A stretch of DNA of 64,000 nt from CAWCBG01 sp963793845 (GCA_963793845.1 CAWCBG010000011.1:186001-250000); one strand, 5' to 3'; shown: positions 45,747-54,821, numbered from the stretch's first letter. Numbers and translations: made by a program. The notes: a model not told the origin generated them from the letters alone.

Positions 45747-46220
45747 CTAAAATCCTGGTCGGCTAAGGTTATTTTTCTCTGTGACGGGAACGTCGGCGGC
45801 TTTAAGGGGCTTCCATTGATGGATGCGGCTCACAACGACGAAAAAGTAACCTGTGGACAAGCCGCACATAACGACGCCAACCAATGCCTCTAGCGGTGTC
45901 AGCAGTCGCCACGGCCGCGCGAGCACCACATCGCCGTAACCAAGGCTCGTGTAAGTGACACCGGAAAAGTAGAGCGCAGTTTCAACATTCGGCAGGCAGC
46001 CATACCACAGGTAGAACCAACCCCAGATCGAAATCTCCGCCAGATGGAGCAGGAGCAGCCAACAGATAATGTGGAGCAGCCTGCGGATGACAGGCCAAAC
46101 GTTGTTTGGCGGCAGAGCATATAAACTCGTCAAGTGCCGGAGCAGTACCGCGATACCCGTAGCATGCAGGGCCACCGTGAGGACCACGAGAACGCACGCG
46201 CTGAGGATTATTGAAGGCAT
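45747..46220 (-). CDS. Two-TM-type ion channel (K+ channel-like)
   Basis: 157 residues, three to four hydrophobic segments. The pore loop YFSGVTYTSLGYGDV has a TSLGYGD filter at residues 91-97, a slight variant of TxGYGD. No RCK or cyclic-nucleotide domain follows; the C terminus is short (RIHQWKPLKAADVPVTEKN). It would conduct K+ across the inner membrane. It lies between the AI-2E exporter and the NhaP-like antiporter. Confidence 0.88.
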   Translation of the reverse strand: MPSIILSACVLVVLTVALHATGIAVLLRHLTSLYALPPNNVWPVIRRLLHIICWLLLLHLAEISIWGWFYLWYGCLPNVETALYFSGVTYTSLGYGDVVLARPWRLLTPLEALVGVVMCGLSTGYFFVVVSRIHQWKPLKAADVPVTEKNNLSRPGF

Positions 46221-46266
46221 TTGCTATTGTCTCGTTGGTGCTGCGCAGTCGCGCAATCCGAGTAAG

Positions 46267-47271
46267 TCACCCGGATGCCTCTCTAGCAATCCCTCTTTGC
46301 CCCAGGTTTTCCGCAAGGAGCTCTTTCAATGCCAGGGTCATTGGGATTGCCATGATCGCGCCTGGCAGGCCGAAGACGAATCCCCAGCCGATTAGCGACA
46401 GCGTGATTTCGAGGAAAGAGATACTCAGTTCATGTTTCGCGAACATTGGCATTAGTACGTTGTCGACGATTAGGTTCGTCAGAATTAAGCCGCCACCGAC
46501 CAGCAGTGCTCGCTTCCAGCCGTACACTAGAAGTGTGATGAAAGTGGGCGGGATGAGTGCAATCGAGAAGCCCAGGGTGGGGATAAAGTCGAGGAAGAAA
46601 TAAAGGAATACCCAAAGAACTGCTTCGTCTACACCCATGGCGAGCAGAAATACCAAGTTGATCAGGGCGTTGATCCCTGCTGCCCTGGCAGTGACGGCAA
46701 CGTACTTTCTCGAGTAAAACCCGTGCTTCGTCAGGATTTCACCGATCGGACCCTGTTTCCCATCAGCACCATGCAACATCTCTATGGTCAGCAGGCATGC
46801 CAACAGCAGAATCAGTATGCCCTTGAGGACGATCGCACCGGCGGCGGGAAGCACAAAAAGAGTGATTTCGCTAAATCGCTCGGGGGTGAGCACATTCTTG
46901 AGGGCTAAGCTCGTGGGCTCAACGCCGTGAGCAGTCAAGAAGATCGTTATCTGTTCGTAGAGAGCAGCTAGACGTTGTCCGTAGATTGGAAGTCTCATGG
47001 TTAGTCGCGCAACGCCAAACTCCAAGGCCAATACGACTATCAGTCCGGCGACGGATAGCGCAGCGGCCGAAAGCCCAGTCGCCCGGGCTTTCGAGAGCTT
47101 GAATCGGTGCATGGGCCATTTGGGAAATGGGGCGACGGCATACGCCAACAACAGACCGAGCAGCAAAGGCCCGAGGAGGTCGGACAAAAAACGAGCCCCC
47201 CATAGGACGATAACGACGCAAGCTGCCCCCAGCAGCAAGGGTAATAGCGGCTTTTGGGAGTTGTCGTTCAT
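46267..47271 (-). CDS. AI-2E family transporter (PerM-like)
   Basis: 334 residues with about eight transmembrane segments, first pair PLLPLLLGAACVVIVLWGARFLSDLLGPLLLGLLLAYAVAPF. The family signatures appear late: YFFLDFIPTLGFSIALIPPTFITLL and LIGWGFVFGLPGAIMAIPMTLALKELL. Members export AI-2 or act as Na+(Li+)/H+ antiporters, and the ion-transport neighbourhood makes the second role plausible. It lies 230 bp downstream of atpC. Confidence 0.9.
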   Translation of the reverse strand: MNDNSQKPLLPLLLGAACVVIVLWGARFLSDLLGPLLLGLLLAYAVAPFPKWPMHRFKLSKARATGLSAAALSVAGLIVVLALEFGVARLTMRLPIYGQRLAALYEQITIFLTAHGVEPTSLALKNVLTPERFSEITLFVLPAAGAIVLKGILILLLACLLTIEMLHGADGKQGPIGEILTKHGFYSRKYVAVTARAAGINALINLVFLLAMGVDEAVLWVFLYFFLDFIPTLGFSIALIPPTFITLLVYGWKRALLVGGGLILTNLIVDNVLMPMFAKHELSISFLEITLSLIGWGFVFGLPGAIMAIPMTLALKELLAENLGQRGIAREASG

Positions 47272-47498
47272 GTGCGAGCGTGCGAGAACATATTGCGCTA
47301 CTGAGAAATACAGGTATCGTCAACCAACGCGAGTTCGGTACTGCCGGCTCGGCGACTGGACGAACTCGCTGAGCGGGGCTCTATCGGCATCGCGGCGCCC
47401 CACTACTTATCTATGGGATACACCCTCCGGCCTAGCGGCTCTTGCGCGAGAGTGGTCCACCCTTCGAATATTGCTCCGCAGCTCTCAGCCTCGCCGCT

Positions 47499-47909
47499 TC
47501 ATTTGCGCTTCCGGTGTTTGACACGCAACTGGACCAGGGAGCGAGCCAGGGAAGCGTTGATGGCGGCTACTTCTTCGTCAGAGAGTTTTTCCTTGAGCCG
47601 AGCCTCAGCCCGTTGCCGGGCTTCTTCGGCTTTGGCTTCGTCAATTTTGTCGGCTTGGACCGCTAAATCGGTGAGGACCGAAACATGTGTGGCAGTGACT
47701 TCGATCAGTCCTTCGCCGCTCGCAAAGAACGTGTCGCGGCCGTTTTTACGCACAACGATTTCGCCCGGCACCATCCGTGTCATAAGGTGGACGTGTTGTG
47801 GGTACACCCCAAACTCGCCGGCAACGCCCGGCAAGGTAACCATCTCCACGTCTTCGGAGTAGGCTGGGCCTTCCGCTGTCACGATTTCAAGTCTTAACGT
47901 GTTGGCCAT
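47499..47909 (-). CDS. atpC: F1Fo ATP synthase subunit epsilon
   Basis: 136 residues. N-terminal beta sandwich (LRLEIVTAEGPAYSEDVEMVTLPGVAGEFGVYPQHVHLM) and C-terminal helical hairpin (DEAKAEEARQRAEARLKEKLSDEEVAAINASLARSLVQLRV). Central-stalk subunit that couples rotation and can inhibit ATP hydrolysis. It starts 3 bp after the atpD stop and is the last gene of the operon. Confidence 0.95.
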   Translation of the reverse strand: MANTLRLEIVTAEGPAYSEDVEMVTLPGVAGEFGVYPQHVHLMTRMVPGEIVVRKNGRDTFFASGEGLIEVTATHVSVLTDLAVQADKIDEAKAEEARQRAEARLKEKLSDEEVAAINASLARSLVQLRVKHRKRK

Positions 47910-47912
47910 GTT

Positions 47913-49316
47913 TCAACTCGGTTTGACTTCGTCAATCCCGCCCTTCATGTAGAAGTCGCCCTCCGCGACGGCGTCGTGCTTGCCCTCGAGAATCTCCTTG
48001 AAGCCGCGCAGCGTTTCGGCCACGGGGACTTGCTTGCCCTCCAACCCGGAAAACACAGTCGCAACGCTGAAGGGCTGGCTCAAGAAGCGTTGAATCTTGC
48101 GGGCGCGTAACACCGTGGTCTTGTCCTCGGGTGACAGTTCGTCCATGCCAAGAATTGAGATGATGTCTTGCAGGTCCTTGTAGCGCTGCAGTACGCCCTG
48201 CACGCCGCGCGCGATGTCGTAGTGTTCCTGGCCGACAATTTCCGGAGCGAGCGCCCGCGAAGTCGAGGCCAGCGGATCAACCGCCGGGTAGATCCCCAAC
48301 TCGGCAATCGACCGGTCCAAAACCAGGGTCGCGTCCAAGTGGGCGAACGTGGTGGCCGGGGCCGGATCGGTCAGGTCGTCGGCCGGCACGTATACTGCTT
48401 GGAACGAGGTGATTGAGCCTTTCTTGGTCGAGGTAATGCGCTCCTGGAGCGCGCCCATTTCAGCAGCCAGAGTCGGCTGGTAACCGACGGCGCTCGCCGT
48501 GCGACCGAGTAAAGCTGACACCTCAGAGCCAGCCTGAGAAAACCGGAAGATGTTGTCGATGAACAGCAGCACATCCTGATTCTTCTCGTCGCGGAAATAC
48601 TCGGTCATGGCGAGAGCGGACAAGGCGACGCGGAGGCGCGCGCCCGGTGGTTCGTTCATCTGGCCGTACACGAGTGCGATCTTCGAAGCGCCGAGATCGT
48701 CCTGCTTGAGGACGCCCGAATCCGACATGTCGTGGTAGAGATCGTTGCCTTCCCGGGTGCGTTCGCCAACGCCCGCGAACACCGACACGCCGCCATGGAG
48801 TTTGGCGATGTTGTGGATCAGTTCCATGATGACGACTGTCTTGCCTACGCCGGCACCGCCGAACGCTCCCACCTTCCCTCCTTTAAGGAAGGGACAAATC
48901 AAGTCGATGACCTTGATGCCGGTGGTGAGGACCTCCGCCGAGGTCGATTGGTCCACGAGCTTGGGTGCCGGGCGATGGATCGGATAATATTTCTCTGCCT
49001 TGACCGGCCCGCGCTCGTCAACCGGGTTGCCACACACATCGAATATCCGGCCCATTACGCCGTCCCCGACTGGCACAGAAATGGGCGCGCCTGTGTCGAT
49101 GACCTCGTAGCCGCGTTTGAGACCGTCGGTGTTGGACATGGAGATGGCCCGAACCCAGTTGTCACCGAGGTGCTGCTGCACTTCGAGGGTCAGAGTAACC
49201 GTCTCGTTCTCAACCTTGCGTTCGACCGTCAACGCGTTGTAGATGGCCGGCAGCGGTTCGGTGAATTCGATATCCACGACTGGACCGACGAGTTGAACAA
49301 TCTTGCCCTTATTCAT
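47913..49316 (-). CDS. atpD: F1Fo ATP synthase subunit beta
   Basis: 467 residues, normal length. Walker A GGAGVGKTVV, the catalytic GERTREGNDLYHDM segment, Walker B VLLFIDNIFRF, SQAGSEVSALLGR and the DELSxED motif as MDELSPEDKT. Catalytic subunit for ATP synthesis or hydrolysis in F1. It lies 14 bp after atpG. Confidence 0.98.
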   Translation of the reverse strand: MNKGKIVQLVGPVVDIEFTEPLPAIYNALTVERKVENETVTLTLEVQQHLGDNWVRAISMSNTDGLKRGYEVIDTGAPISVPVGDGVMGRIFDVCGNPVDERGPVKAEKYYPIHRPAPKLVDQSTSAEVLTTGIKVIDLICPFLKGGKVGAFGGAGVGKTVVIMELIHNIAKLHGGVSVFAGVGERTREGNDLYHDMSDSGVLKQDDLGASKIALVYGQMNEPPGARLRVALSALAMTEYFRDEKNQDVLLFIDNIFRFSQAGSEVSALLGRTASAVGYQPTLAAEMGALQERITSTKKGSITSFQAVYVPADDLTDPAPATTFAHLDATLVLDRSIAELGIYPAVDPLASTSRALAPEIVGQEHYDIARGVQGVLQRYKDLQDIISILGMDELSPEDKTTVLRARKIQRFLSQPFSVATVFSGLEGKQVPVAETLRGFKEILEGKHDAVAEGDFYMKGGIDEVKPS

Positions 49317-49330
49317 GTTGCGCCCTTCCG

Positions 49331-50203
49331 TTACTCATTGCCGAGTTGGCCGCCGGCAATCTCCAGCAGTTCGTTGGTGATATTGCCCTGCCGCAGGGTG
49401 TTGTATTCGAGGGTCAAATCGGTAATCAGGCCGCTGGCATTGTCGGTGGCGTTCTTCATGGCCACCATGCGGGCGCTCTGTTCACTTGCTTTGGCTTCCA
49501 ACAAGACCCGGTAAATAAATATGTTGAGGTAGCCTTCCAGGAGATAGGAGAGAACCACTTCCGGACTTGGCTCGAAGACGACCTCGGAGGTTTGGGATGC
49601 CAAGTCCGCTTCGGATTCCGCACCAGGGATCTTCAGTCCCTTTATTTCGCCAACCGGCAGAAACTCCAACGCAGCGGCGCTCTGGGTCATCGTGTTGATG
49701 AAGACCGTTGCGATGACCTTCACTTCATCCACTTGGCCCTTCAAGAACAGGTCGCGAGCGAACTTGGCGATTGGCCTGGCGTCGGCGAATCGCACCGAAT
49801 CCGTGAAGGTAAACTCCGCCGCCAACTGCCGGTGGGTACGCGCGATGAACTGCGAAGCCCGCTTTCCGGCTGTGATGAACACGGTCGTCGCCGGATCAAA
49901 CTCCGCGGCCACGCGAAACAGGTTGGTGTTGAGCGACCCACACAACCCTTTGTCCGTGCCGACGAGGATCACTGCGCTCTTGCGAACTTTACGCATCTCC
50001 AGCAGCGGATTGGTGAATTCGCGGGCGTGAGTCGTGGCGTGCCGCTGGATGCGATACAGCAGTTGCGAGAACGGCCGCGTCATCAGCGTACCCTGTTGCG
50101 CCTTACGCATCTTCGATGCCGCGACCATCTGCATCGCGCGGGTAATCTGCGCGGTGCTGGTGATCGACTTGATGCGCCTGCGAAGTTCACGTGGGCTAAG
50201 CAT
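49331..50203 (-). CDS. atpG: F1Fo ATP synthase subunit gamma
   Basis: 290 residues. N-terminal helix ELRRRIKSITSTAQITRAMQMVAASKMRKAQQ, Rossmann-like middle (VILVGTDKGLCGSLNTNLFR) and C-terminal helix ARMVAMKNATDNASGLITDLTLEYNTLRQGNITNELLEI, all family signatures. Rotor shaft. It lies 17 bp after atpA. Confidence 0.97.
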   Translation of the reverse strand: MLSPRELRRRIKSITSTAQITRAMQMVAASKMRKAQQGTLMTRPFSQLLYRIQRHATTHAREFTNPLLEMRKVRKSAVILVGTDKGLCGSLNTNLFRVAAEFDPATTVFITAGKRASQFIARTHRQLAAEFTFTDSVRFADARPIAKFARDLFLKGQVDEVKVIATVFINTMTQSAAALEFLPVGEIKGLKIPGAESEADLASQTSEVVFEPSPEVVLSYLLEGYLNIFIYRVLLEAKASEQSARMVAMKNATDNASGLITDLTLEYNTLRQGNITNELLEIAGGQLGNE

Positions 50204-50220
50204 ATTTCACCAGTCCCGGC

Positions 50221-51750
50221 TCATTTCCATGTCTGCTTGAATTCGTCGGCGGCCGCCTTCAAATCAGCCTTCAACGCGTCGCTGATCGCTTTTTCCTTCC
50301 CGATCCGGGCGAGCAATTCGCCTTTGCGCGTGGTGAAGTACTCCGTCAACTTGTTCTGGAATTCCTTTACCCGCGCTACGGGCACCTCATCCAGGTAACC
50401 GTTCTGCGCGGTCCAGATCACGAGCACCTGAACCTCCACCGGAATCGGGTTGTACTGTACTTGCTTAAAAATCTCCATGATGCGTTTGCCGCGGTCGATC
50501 TGCGCCTGCGTTTTGGCGTCGAGGTCCGAGCCGAACTGGGCGAACGCAGCCAGTTCTCTGAACTGAGCGAGCTCGCCCTTGAGATGTCCGGCCACCTGCT
50601 TCATGGCCTTGGGTTGCGCCGCCGAGCCGACTCGCGACACTGAGATGCCGACATTGATAGCCGGCCGCTGACCTTGATAGAACAAATCGGTCTCTAGAAA
50701 GATCTGTCCATCGGTAATTGAGATAACGTTGGTCGGGATATACGCCGAAACATCGCCGGCCTGGGTTTCGATGATGGGCAACGCTGTCAGCGAACCGTTG
50801 CCGTACTTCTCGCCAACGCGTGCCGCGCGTTCGAGCAACCGGCTGTGCAGGTAAAAAACGTCGCCGGGATACGCCTCGCGACCTGACGGCCGCTTCAACA
50901 GGAGCGATACCTGACGATATGCCACCGCCTGCTTCGACAGGTCGTCGTAAACAATCAACGCGTCCATGCCGTTATCCATGAACCACTCGCCCATAGCTGC
51001 ACCCGCGAATGGCACGAGATATTGGTTGGCGGCGGATTCCGAGGCCGGGGCTGCGACAATGATCGTGTAGGGCATCGCTCCGGCCGCTTCGAGAGCCGCG
51101 ATAAACCGCGCGATGGTCGACTCCTTCTGGCCGATCGCGACGTAGATGCAGTACAGCGGCCGGTAGTCCCTGTCGCCGGCCGCCTCGGCAGCTTTATTGA
51201 GCCGAGCCTGGCTAATGATGGTGTCGATGCAGATTGTCGTCTTACCGGTCGCGCGGTCGCCGATGATCAACTCGCGTTGGCCGCGGCCAATCGGAATCAT
51301 CGCATCAATCGCCATGGTCCCGGTCTGCACTGGCTGGTCGACCGGGCGGCGGCGGATAATCCCGGGCGCAGTTTTTTCTACCGGATACGTCTTGTCGTAT
51401 TGGATGGGCCCTTTACCATCAACAGGTTCGCCCAGCACGTTCACGACTCGACCTAGCAGGCCCTTGCCCACAGGCACTTGCAACACTTTGCCCGTGGTGC
51501 GGACTTCGTCGCCCTGTTCGAGTTTGGTGTAGTCGCCGAGAACGACGACGCCGACTTCGGTTGCTTCGAGATTCAATGCCAGACCGGTAATGCCGTGGCC
51601 GAGGTCGATCATCTCGTTGAGCATGGCGTCGGTGAGGCCATCGATCTTGGCGATGCCGTCGCCAACCTCGCGGATGACGCCCACGTTTTGTTTTGCAGTC
51701 GTCTTTGCGCCCGCGATTTGCGCTTCAATTTCTTCGATTAGCTTTGCCAT
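50221..51750 (-). CDS. atpA: F1Fo ATP synthase subunit alpha
   Basis: 509 residues. Walker A GDRATGKTTI, VGKGLLGRVVNVLGEPVDGKG, the ATPASE alpha/beta signature PAINVGISVSRVGS, and ALEAAGAMPYTIIVAAPASES. Non-catalytic nucleotide-binding subunit of F1. It lies 12 bp after atpH. Confidence 0.98.
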   Translation of the reverse strand: MAKLIEEIEAQIAGAKTTAKQNVGVIREVGDGIAKIDGLTDAMLNEMIDLGHGITGLALNLEATEVGVVVLGDYTKLEQGDEVRTTGKVLQVPVGKGLLGRVVNVLGEPVDGKGPIQYDKTYPVEKTAPGIIRRRPVDQPVQTGTMAIDAMIPIGRGQRELIIGDRATGKTTICIDTIISQARLNKAAEAAGDRDYRPLYCIYVAIGQKESTIARFIAALEAAGAMPYTIIVAAPASESAANQYLVPFAGAAMGEWFMDNGMDALIVYDDLSKQAVAYRQVSLLLKRPSGREAYPGDVFYLHSRLLERAARVGEKYGNGSLTALPIIETQAGDVSAYIPTNVISITDGQIFLETDLFYQGQRPAINVGISVSRVGSAAQPKAMKQVAGHLKGELAQFRELAAFAQFGSDLDAKTQAQIDRGKRIMEIFKQVQYNPIPVEVQVLVIWTAQNGYLDEVPVARVKEFQNKLTEYFTTRKGELLARIGKEKAISDALKADLKAAADEFKQTWK

Positions 51751-51762
51751 AGTTACCTTCGA

Positions 51763-52155
51763 TCAAAAGCTCTTTGCCAACGCTTCCAGCCTCGCCCGCA
51801 CACTGCCGTCGTAAACATCGCATCCCACCTGAATCCGCATCCCGCCAATCAACTCCGGGCTCTCGATGAAGGCTGTGGTCAACCCCGGTCCGTAGCGCTG
51901 CGTCAACCCGCTTTCGACGATAATCTGCAAGTCGGCTGGTAACGGGGTGGCGCTCTCGATGTTGGCCGTGTGCTCGGCATAGTCGAGTTTCACTAGCCGC
52001 CGAAAATAGGCGAGGATGGATGGGCAATCTCGTTCACCAGCCGCAATGACGCGCTCCACGACTTGCCGAACGCGGTTCTCGTCGAGTAAGCCGTTCACCA
52101 AACAAAGGCGGTACAGTTGCTTGGCCTCGCGTTTTGCTTTCTTGGTGATCTTCAT
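51763..52155 (-). CDS. atpH: F1Fo ATP synthase subunit delta (short form)
   Basis: 130 residues against a usual 170-185. N-terminal helices (KAKREAKQLYRLCLVNGLLDENRVRQVVERVI) and the conserved tail ELIGGMRIQVGCDVYDGSVRARLEAL, which matches the delta/OSCP C terminus. The shortening lies in the N-terminal domain. It joins F1 to the peripheral stalk. The position between atpF (2 bp) and atpA fits the E. coli order. Confidence 0.9.
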   Translation of the reverse strand: MKITKKAKREAKQLYRLCLVNGLLDENRVRQVVERVIAAGERDCPSILAYFRRLVKLDYAEHTANIESATPLPADLQIIVESGLTQRYGPGLTTAFIESPELIGGMRIQVGCDVYDGSVRARLEALAKSF

Positions 52156-52157
52156 CG

Positions 52158-52703
52158 CTATGCCGTGATCTGTTTCGAAGTTTCCTCGGCCAGACGTCGC
52201 TGGTCTTCCGCGGTCAGAATCTTGCCGGTGACTGTGGTCGTAGCCTCCACCACCAACCTGCCAATCTCGCGTTTGAGTTCAGCGAGCATTTGGTCGTGGT
52301 CCTGCGCGGCGGCTTCGCGCGCCTTGGCCATGATCTGTTCGGCAGCGGCAATCGCTTTCTTGGTTTCCTCTTGCTGCACACGGGCCGCCGCAGCCCGAGC
52401 TTCCTCGATGAATGTGGCGCCTTGGGTGTGGGCCTGCGCCAGCACTTCCTGACGCTGGGTTTCGGTCTTGTCTAACTCCGCTTTGATCTTCTCGGCATTG
52501 GCGATACCTTGCCTGATTTGCTCGCGTCGGAGTTCCAGCATCGCGAGGATGCGCTTGTACGCGAACTTGTAGAGCACGACGCACACAATCGAGAAACTGA
52601 TAATTTGCGCCACCAGATGCGGCCAGTCCACGCCGAAGGTCCGGGCGATCTGCGCGACCTGGCCATCGCCTTGGGCGACTGCCAATAAACTTAAGGCATA
52701 CAT
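52158..52703 (-). CDS. atpF: F1Fo ATP synthase subunit b
   Basis: 181 residues. Membrane anchor DWPHLVAQIISFSIVCVVLYKFAY, then a long charged coiled coil (LELRREQIRQGIANAEKIKAELDKTETQRQEVLAQA...) ending VVEATTTVTGKILTAEDQRRL. Peripheral stalk. It lies 21 bp after atpE. Confidence 0.95.
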   Translation of the reverse strand: MYALSLLAVAQGDGQVAQIARTFGVDWPHLVAQIISFSIVCVVLYKFAYKRILAMLELRREQIRQGIANAEKIKAELDKTETQRQEVLAQAHTQGATFIEEARAAAARVQQEETKKAIAAAEQIMAKAREAAAQDHDQMLAELKREIGRLVVEATTTVTGKILTAEDQRRLAEETSKQITA

Positions 52704-52724
52704 GGTTCTGCGCCCTCCCGGTAG

Positions 52725-52952
52725 TTACTGTTTCACGAGGAACAAGGCATAGAACACGATCGCTTCTGCGAAGGCGATGGCCAGAATTGCCTGGACCATG
52801 ATTTTCGTAGACGCGCCGGGGTTACGTCCCACTGCATCGGAAGCCCTCCCGCCAATCAGTCCCACGCCTATCGCCGCGCCCAACGCGGCCAAACCAACGT
52901 GGAGGTTGCCGACCACTCCCTCTGCCAACATAGCTATTGACATCTGTTGCAC
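52725..52952 (-). CDS. atpE: F1Fo ATP synthase subunit c
   Basis: 75 residues, two-helix hairpin. Helix 1 GLAALGAAIGVGLIGG, polar loop RASDAVGRNPGA, helix 2 with the ion-binding E63 (AIAFAEAIVFYALFL). Helix 1 has no Gln, and Ala follows E63 where Na+-type rings have Ser/Thr, so proton coupling is expected. It forms the rotor ring in the inner membrane. Confidence 0.96.
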   Translation of the reverse strand: MQQMSIAMLAEGVVGNLHVGLAALGAAIGVGLIGGRASDAVGRNPGASTKIMVQAILAIAFAEAIVFYALFLVKQ

Positions 52953-53007
52953 CTTTCTTTGATTTCTCGCCGGCTCCCGCGATTGAACACGGTCAAGCGG
53001 GCGGAGT

Positions 53008-53895
53008 TCATTGTTCAGTCTGGGGTTCTGCCGCCGGCGCCGCTTCCTCCGGTTGACACATCAACAGTGTGAATACGGCGCACAACAACATGAACACCAG
53101 CGCTTGCACGAAGCCCACCAACACTTCCAGGAAATAAAACGGAATGGGCAGCAACCAGCCGAAGCCAGGCGCAATCCGGGCCATGGTTTCCAGCATGTTC
53201 TCCCCGGCAAAGACGTTGCCGTAGAGACGAAAACTCAGGGAGACCGGTCGAAACAGGATGGAGACTATCTCCAGGCAGCCGGATGCGAAAAACACGACGA
53301 TCATCAGCACTTTCAAGAACCCGGTTGTGTCACCCTTCGGCCCAAACAACTCTTTTGCGAATCCGAGAGGACCAAGGTCCTGCAGTGCCCACACAATCCA
53401 ACAAGCGAAAAAGATAAGCGCCATGGCGAATGTCAGGTTCAGATCGGCGTTGGCACCGCGGAACAACGGCTGGTCGACTACGAAGCCCTGCGGAGTCTGC
53501 TGTCCCCACCCGATCGTGCCAACTCCGGGAATCAGGCCCAACCAATTGGCCGAGAGAATGAAAATAAAAATCGTCGCCAGGAACCAAAAGGTTCGCTTGA
53601 CCAGGTGTGCGCCAATGATGCTTTCCAGGAAGTTGTACAGACCCTCAACCAGCCATTCAAAGAGGTTCTGCGCCCCGCCGGGAATCCCTTTCATGTTCCG
53701 CGTCGCGGCTCTGGCGAAAATGATCAAACCGATGGCGACAATCCAACTGACGACCATCGAATTGGTGATGAAGCTGCCCCAACGGTCGATTTTGACGGCG
53801 TATTGCGGCAGAGCTTGTTCCGGCTCCGCGGCAAATACCGTGCAGGCCGGCAACACGATCACCAACCACAGCCAACGTTGGAGCGCGGTTCTCAT
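53008..53895 (-). CDS. atpB: F1Fo ATP synthase subunit a
   Basis: 295 residues with about six transmembrane segments. The essential Arg lies in SLSFRLYGNVFAGE, and FLEVLVGFVQALVFMLLCAVF forms the last helix. The leader (LWLVIVLPACTVFA) looks cleavable or serves as the first segment. The stator channel for protons. It starts 3 bp after ppk2, so the two are almost certainly one transcript. Confidence 0.96.
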   Translation of the reverse strand: MRTALQRWLWLVIVLPACTVFAAEPEQALPQYAVKIDRWGSFITNSMVVSWIVAIGLIIFARAATRNMKGIPGGAQNLFEWLVEGLYNFLESIIGAHLVKRTFWFLATIFIFILSANWLGLIPGVGTIGWGQQTPQGFVVDQPLFRGANADLNLTFAMALIFFACWIVWALQDLGPLGFAKELFGPKGDTTGFLKVLMIVVFFASGCLEIVSILFRPVSLSFRLYGNVFAGENMLETMARIAPGFGWLLPIPFYFLEVLVGFVQALVFMLLCAVFTLLMCQPEEAAPAAEPQTEQ

Positions 53896-53898
53896 CGA

Positions 53899-54738
53899 TC
53901 AGTACGCTTCCTTCACGAACTTCCGGTTCTCGATCGACTTCTGGTCGTCGTACGCGTGTTTCATCGAGCGCTTCGGCATCTTTACCTTCTCGCGCTTCAT
54001 TTTCTCGTATGGGATAAGGTCAAGAATGTGGGCGAGACCGTTCAGCCGGGCCCGTTTCTTGTCGTCGGAAGGCAGGATGTACCATGGCGCTTCCTCGGTA
54101 TCCGAGGCTTTGAGCATCAAGTCGCGGGCGCGCGAGTAATCGAACCAGAGTTTGCGCGAAAACAGGTCCACCGGGCTGAGCTTCCACTGCCGGAGCGGAT
54201 CGTCGATGCGGGCTTCGAACCGGCGCTTCTGCTCCTTGTCACTGGACTCAAGCCAGATTTTGATGAGTTGGACACCGCCGGCCACGACGAACTTCTCGAA
54301 CACGGGAACGTTTGCAAGGAAGGCATCGTGCTGTTCCGGGGTACAGAAGCCTAGCACGTACTCGACGCCGGCGCGGTTGTACCAACTGCGGTCGAATATT
54401 ACGATCTCGCCCTTGGTTGGAAAATGCTCGATATACCGCTGCATGTACAACTGCCCCTTCTCGCGGTCGGACGGCGCCGGCAATGCCGCCACCCGGAATA
54501 TGCGCGGACTGACCCGTTCGGTGAGCGCTTTGATCGTCCCGCCCTTGCCGGCAGCGTCTCGCCCTTCAAAGATGATGATGACGCGCAGTCCCTTGGCCTT
54601 CACCCACTCCTGAAGGTGGCACAGCTCGACTTGAAGTTTGCGCAACTCCTTCATGTAGTCTTTGTTCTTCAGCTTCTGATTACCGTCGTCCTTCGGCTTC
54701 TGCTCGGCGTCGGCTTTCAAGTTTTTCTTCTTGCTCAT
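53899..54738 (-). CDS. ppk2: Polyphosphate kinase 2 (class I-like)
   Basis: 279 residues; GAGGGCGATTT lies before the ATG. Walker A IIFEGRDAAGKGGTIKAL, Walker B VIFDRSWYNRAGVEYVLGF, and the lid segment SDREKGQLYMQRYIEHFP, the PPK2 signatures. The enzyme transfers phosphate between polyphosphate and nucleoside diphosphates, usually favouring ATP or GTP formation from polyphosphate. It leads the ATP synthase operon with a 3-bp gap, an arrangement that links polyphosphate energy to the proton gradient. Confidence 0.95.
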   Translation of the reverse strand: MSKKKNLKADAEQKPKDDGNQKLKNKDYMKELRKLQVELCHLQEWVKAKGLRVIIIFEGRDAAGKGGTIKALTERVSPRIFRVAALPAPSDREKGQLYMQRYIEHFPTKGEIVIFDRSWYNRAGVEYVLGFCTPEQHDAFLANVPVFEKFVVAGGVQLIKIWLESSDKEQKRRFEARIDDPLRQWKLSPVDLFSRKLWFDYSRARDLMLKASDTEEAPWYILPSDDKKRARLNGLAHILDLIPYEKMKREKVKMPKRSMKHAYDDQKSIENRKFVKEAY

Positions 54739-54807
54739 AAATCGCCCTCATGATTGCGTTTGTGTTGAATCCAAAGCAGGCGCGAGTCAGTGTCCGAAGT
54801 GATTTCT

Positions 54808-54821
54808 GCTTCGGTGTGGCC
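54808..54821 (-). promoter_or_regulatory. Candidate sigma-54 (-24/-12) promoter for ppk2-atp
   Basis: On the minus strand GTGGCCACACCGAAGCA has GG (54821-54820) and GC (54809-54808) at the exact 12-bp -24/-12 spacing. The -24 half (TGGCCAC) is good; the -12 half (AAGCA) departs from TTGCA. Transcription would begin about 58 nt before ppk2. Confidence 0.4.

Noticed and set aside
52725..52952. Na+-translocating ATP synthase (N-ATPase)
   Set aside because: Gene order is B-E-F-H-A-G-D-C, not the N-ATPase order with atpQ/atpR, and subunit c lacks the helix-1 Gln and the Ser/Thr after the Glu.
53011..54354. 447-residue plus-strand ORF
   Set aside because: Antisense shadow of atpB and ppk2, with biased His/Gln/Arg composition.
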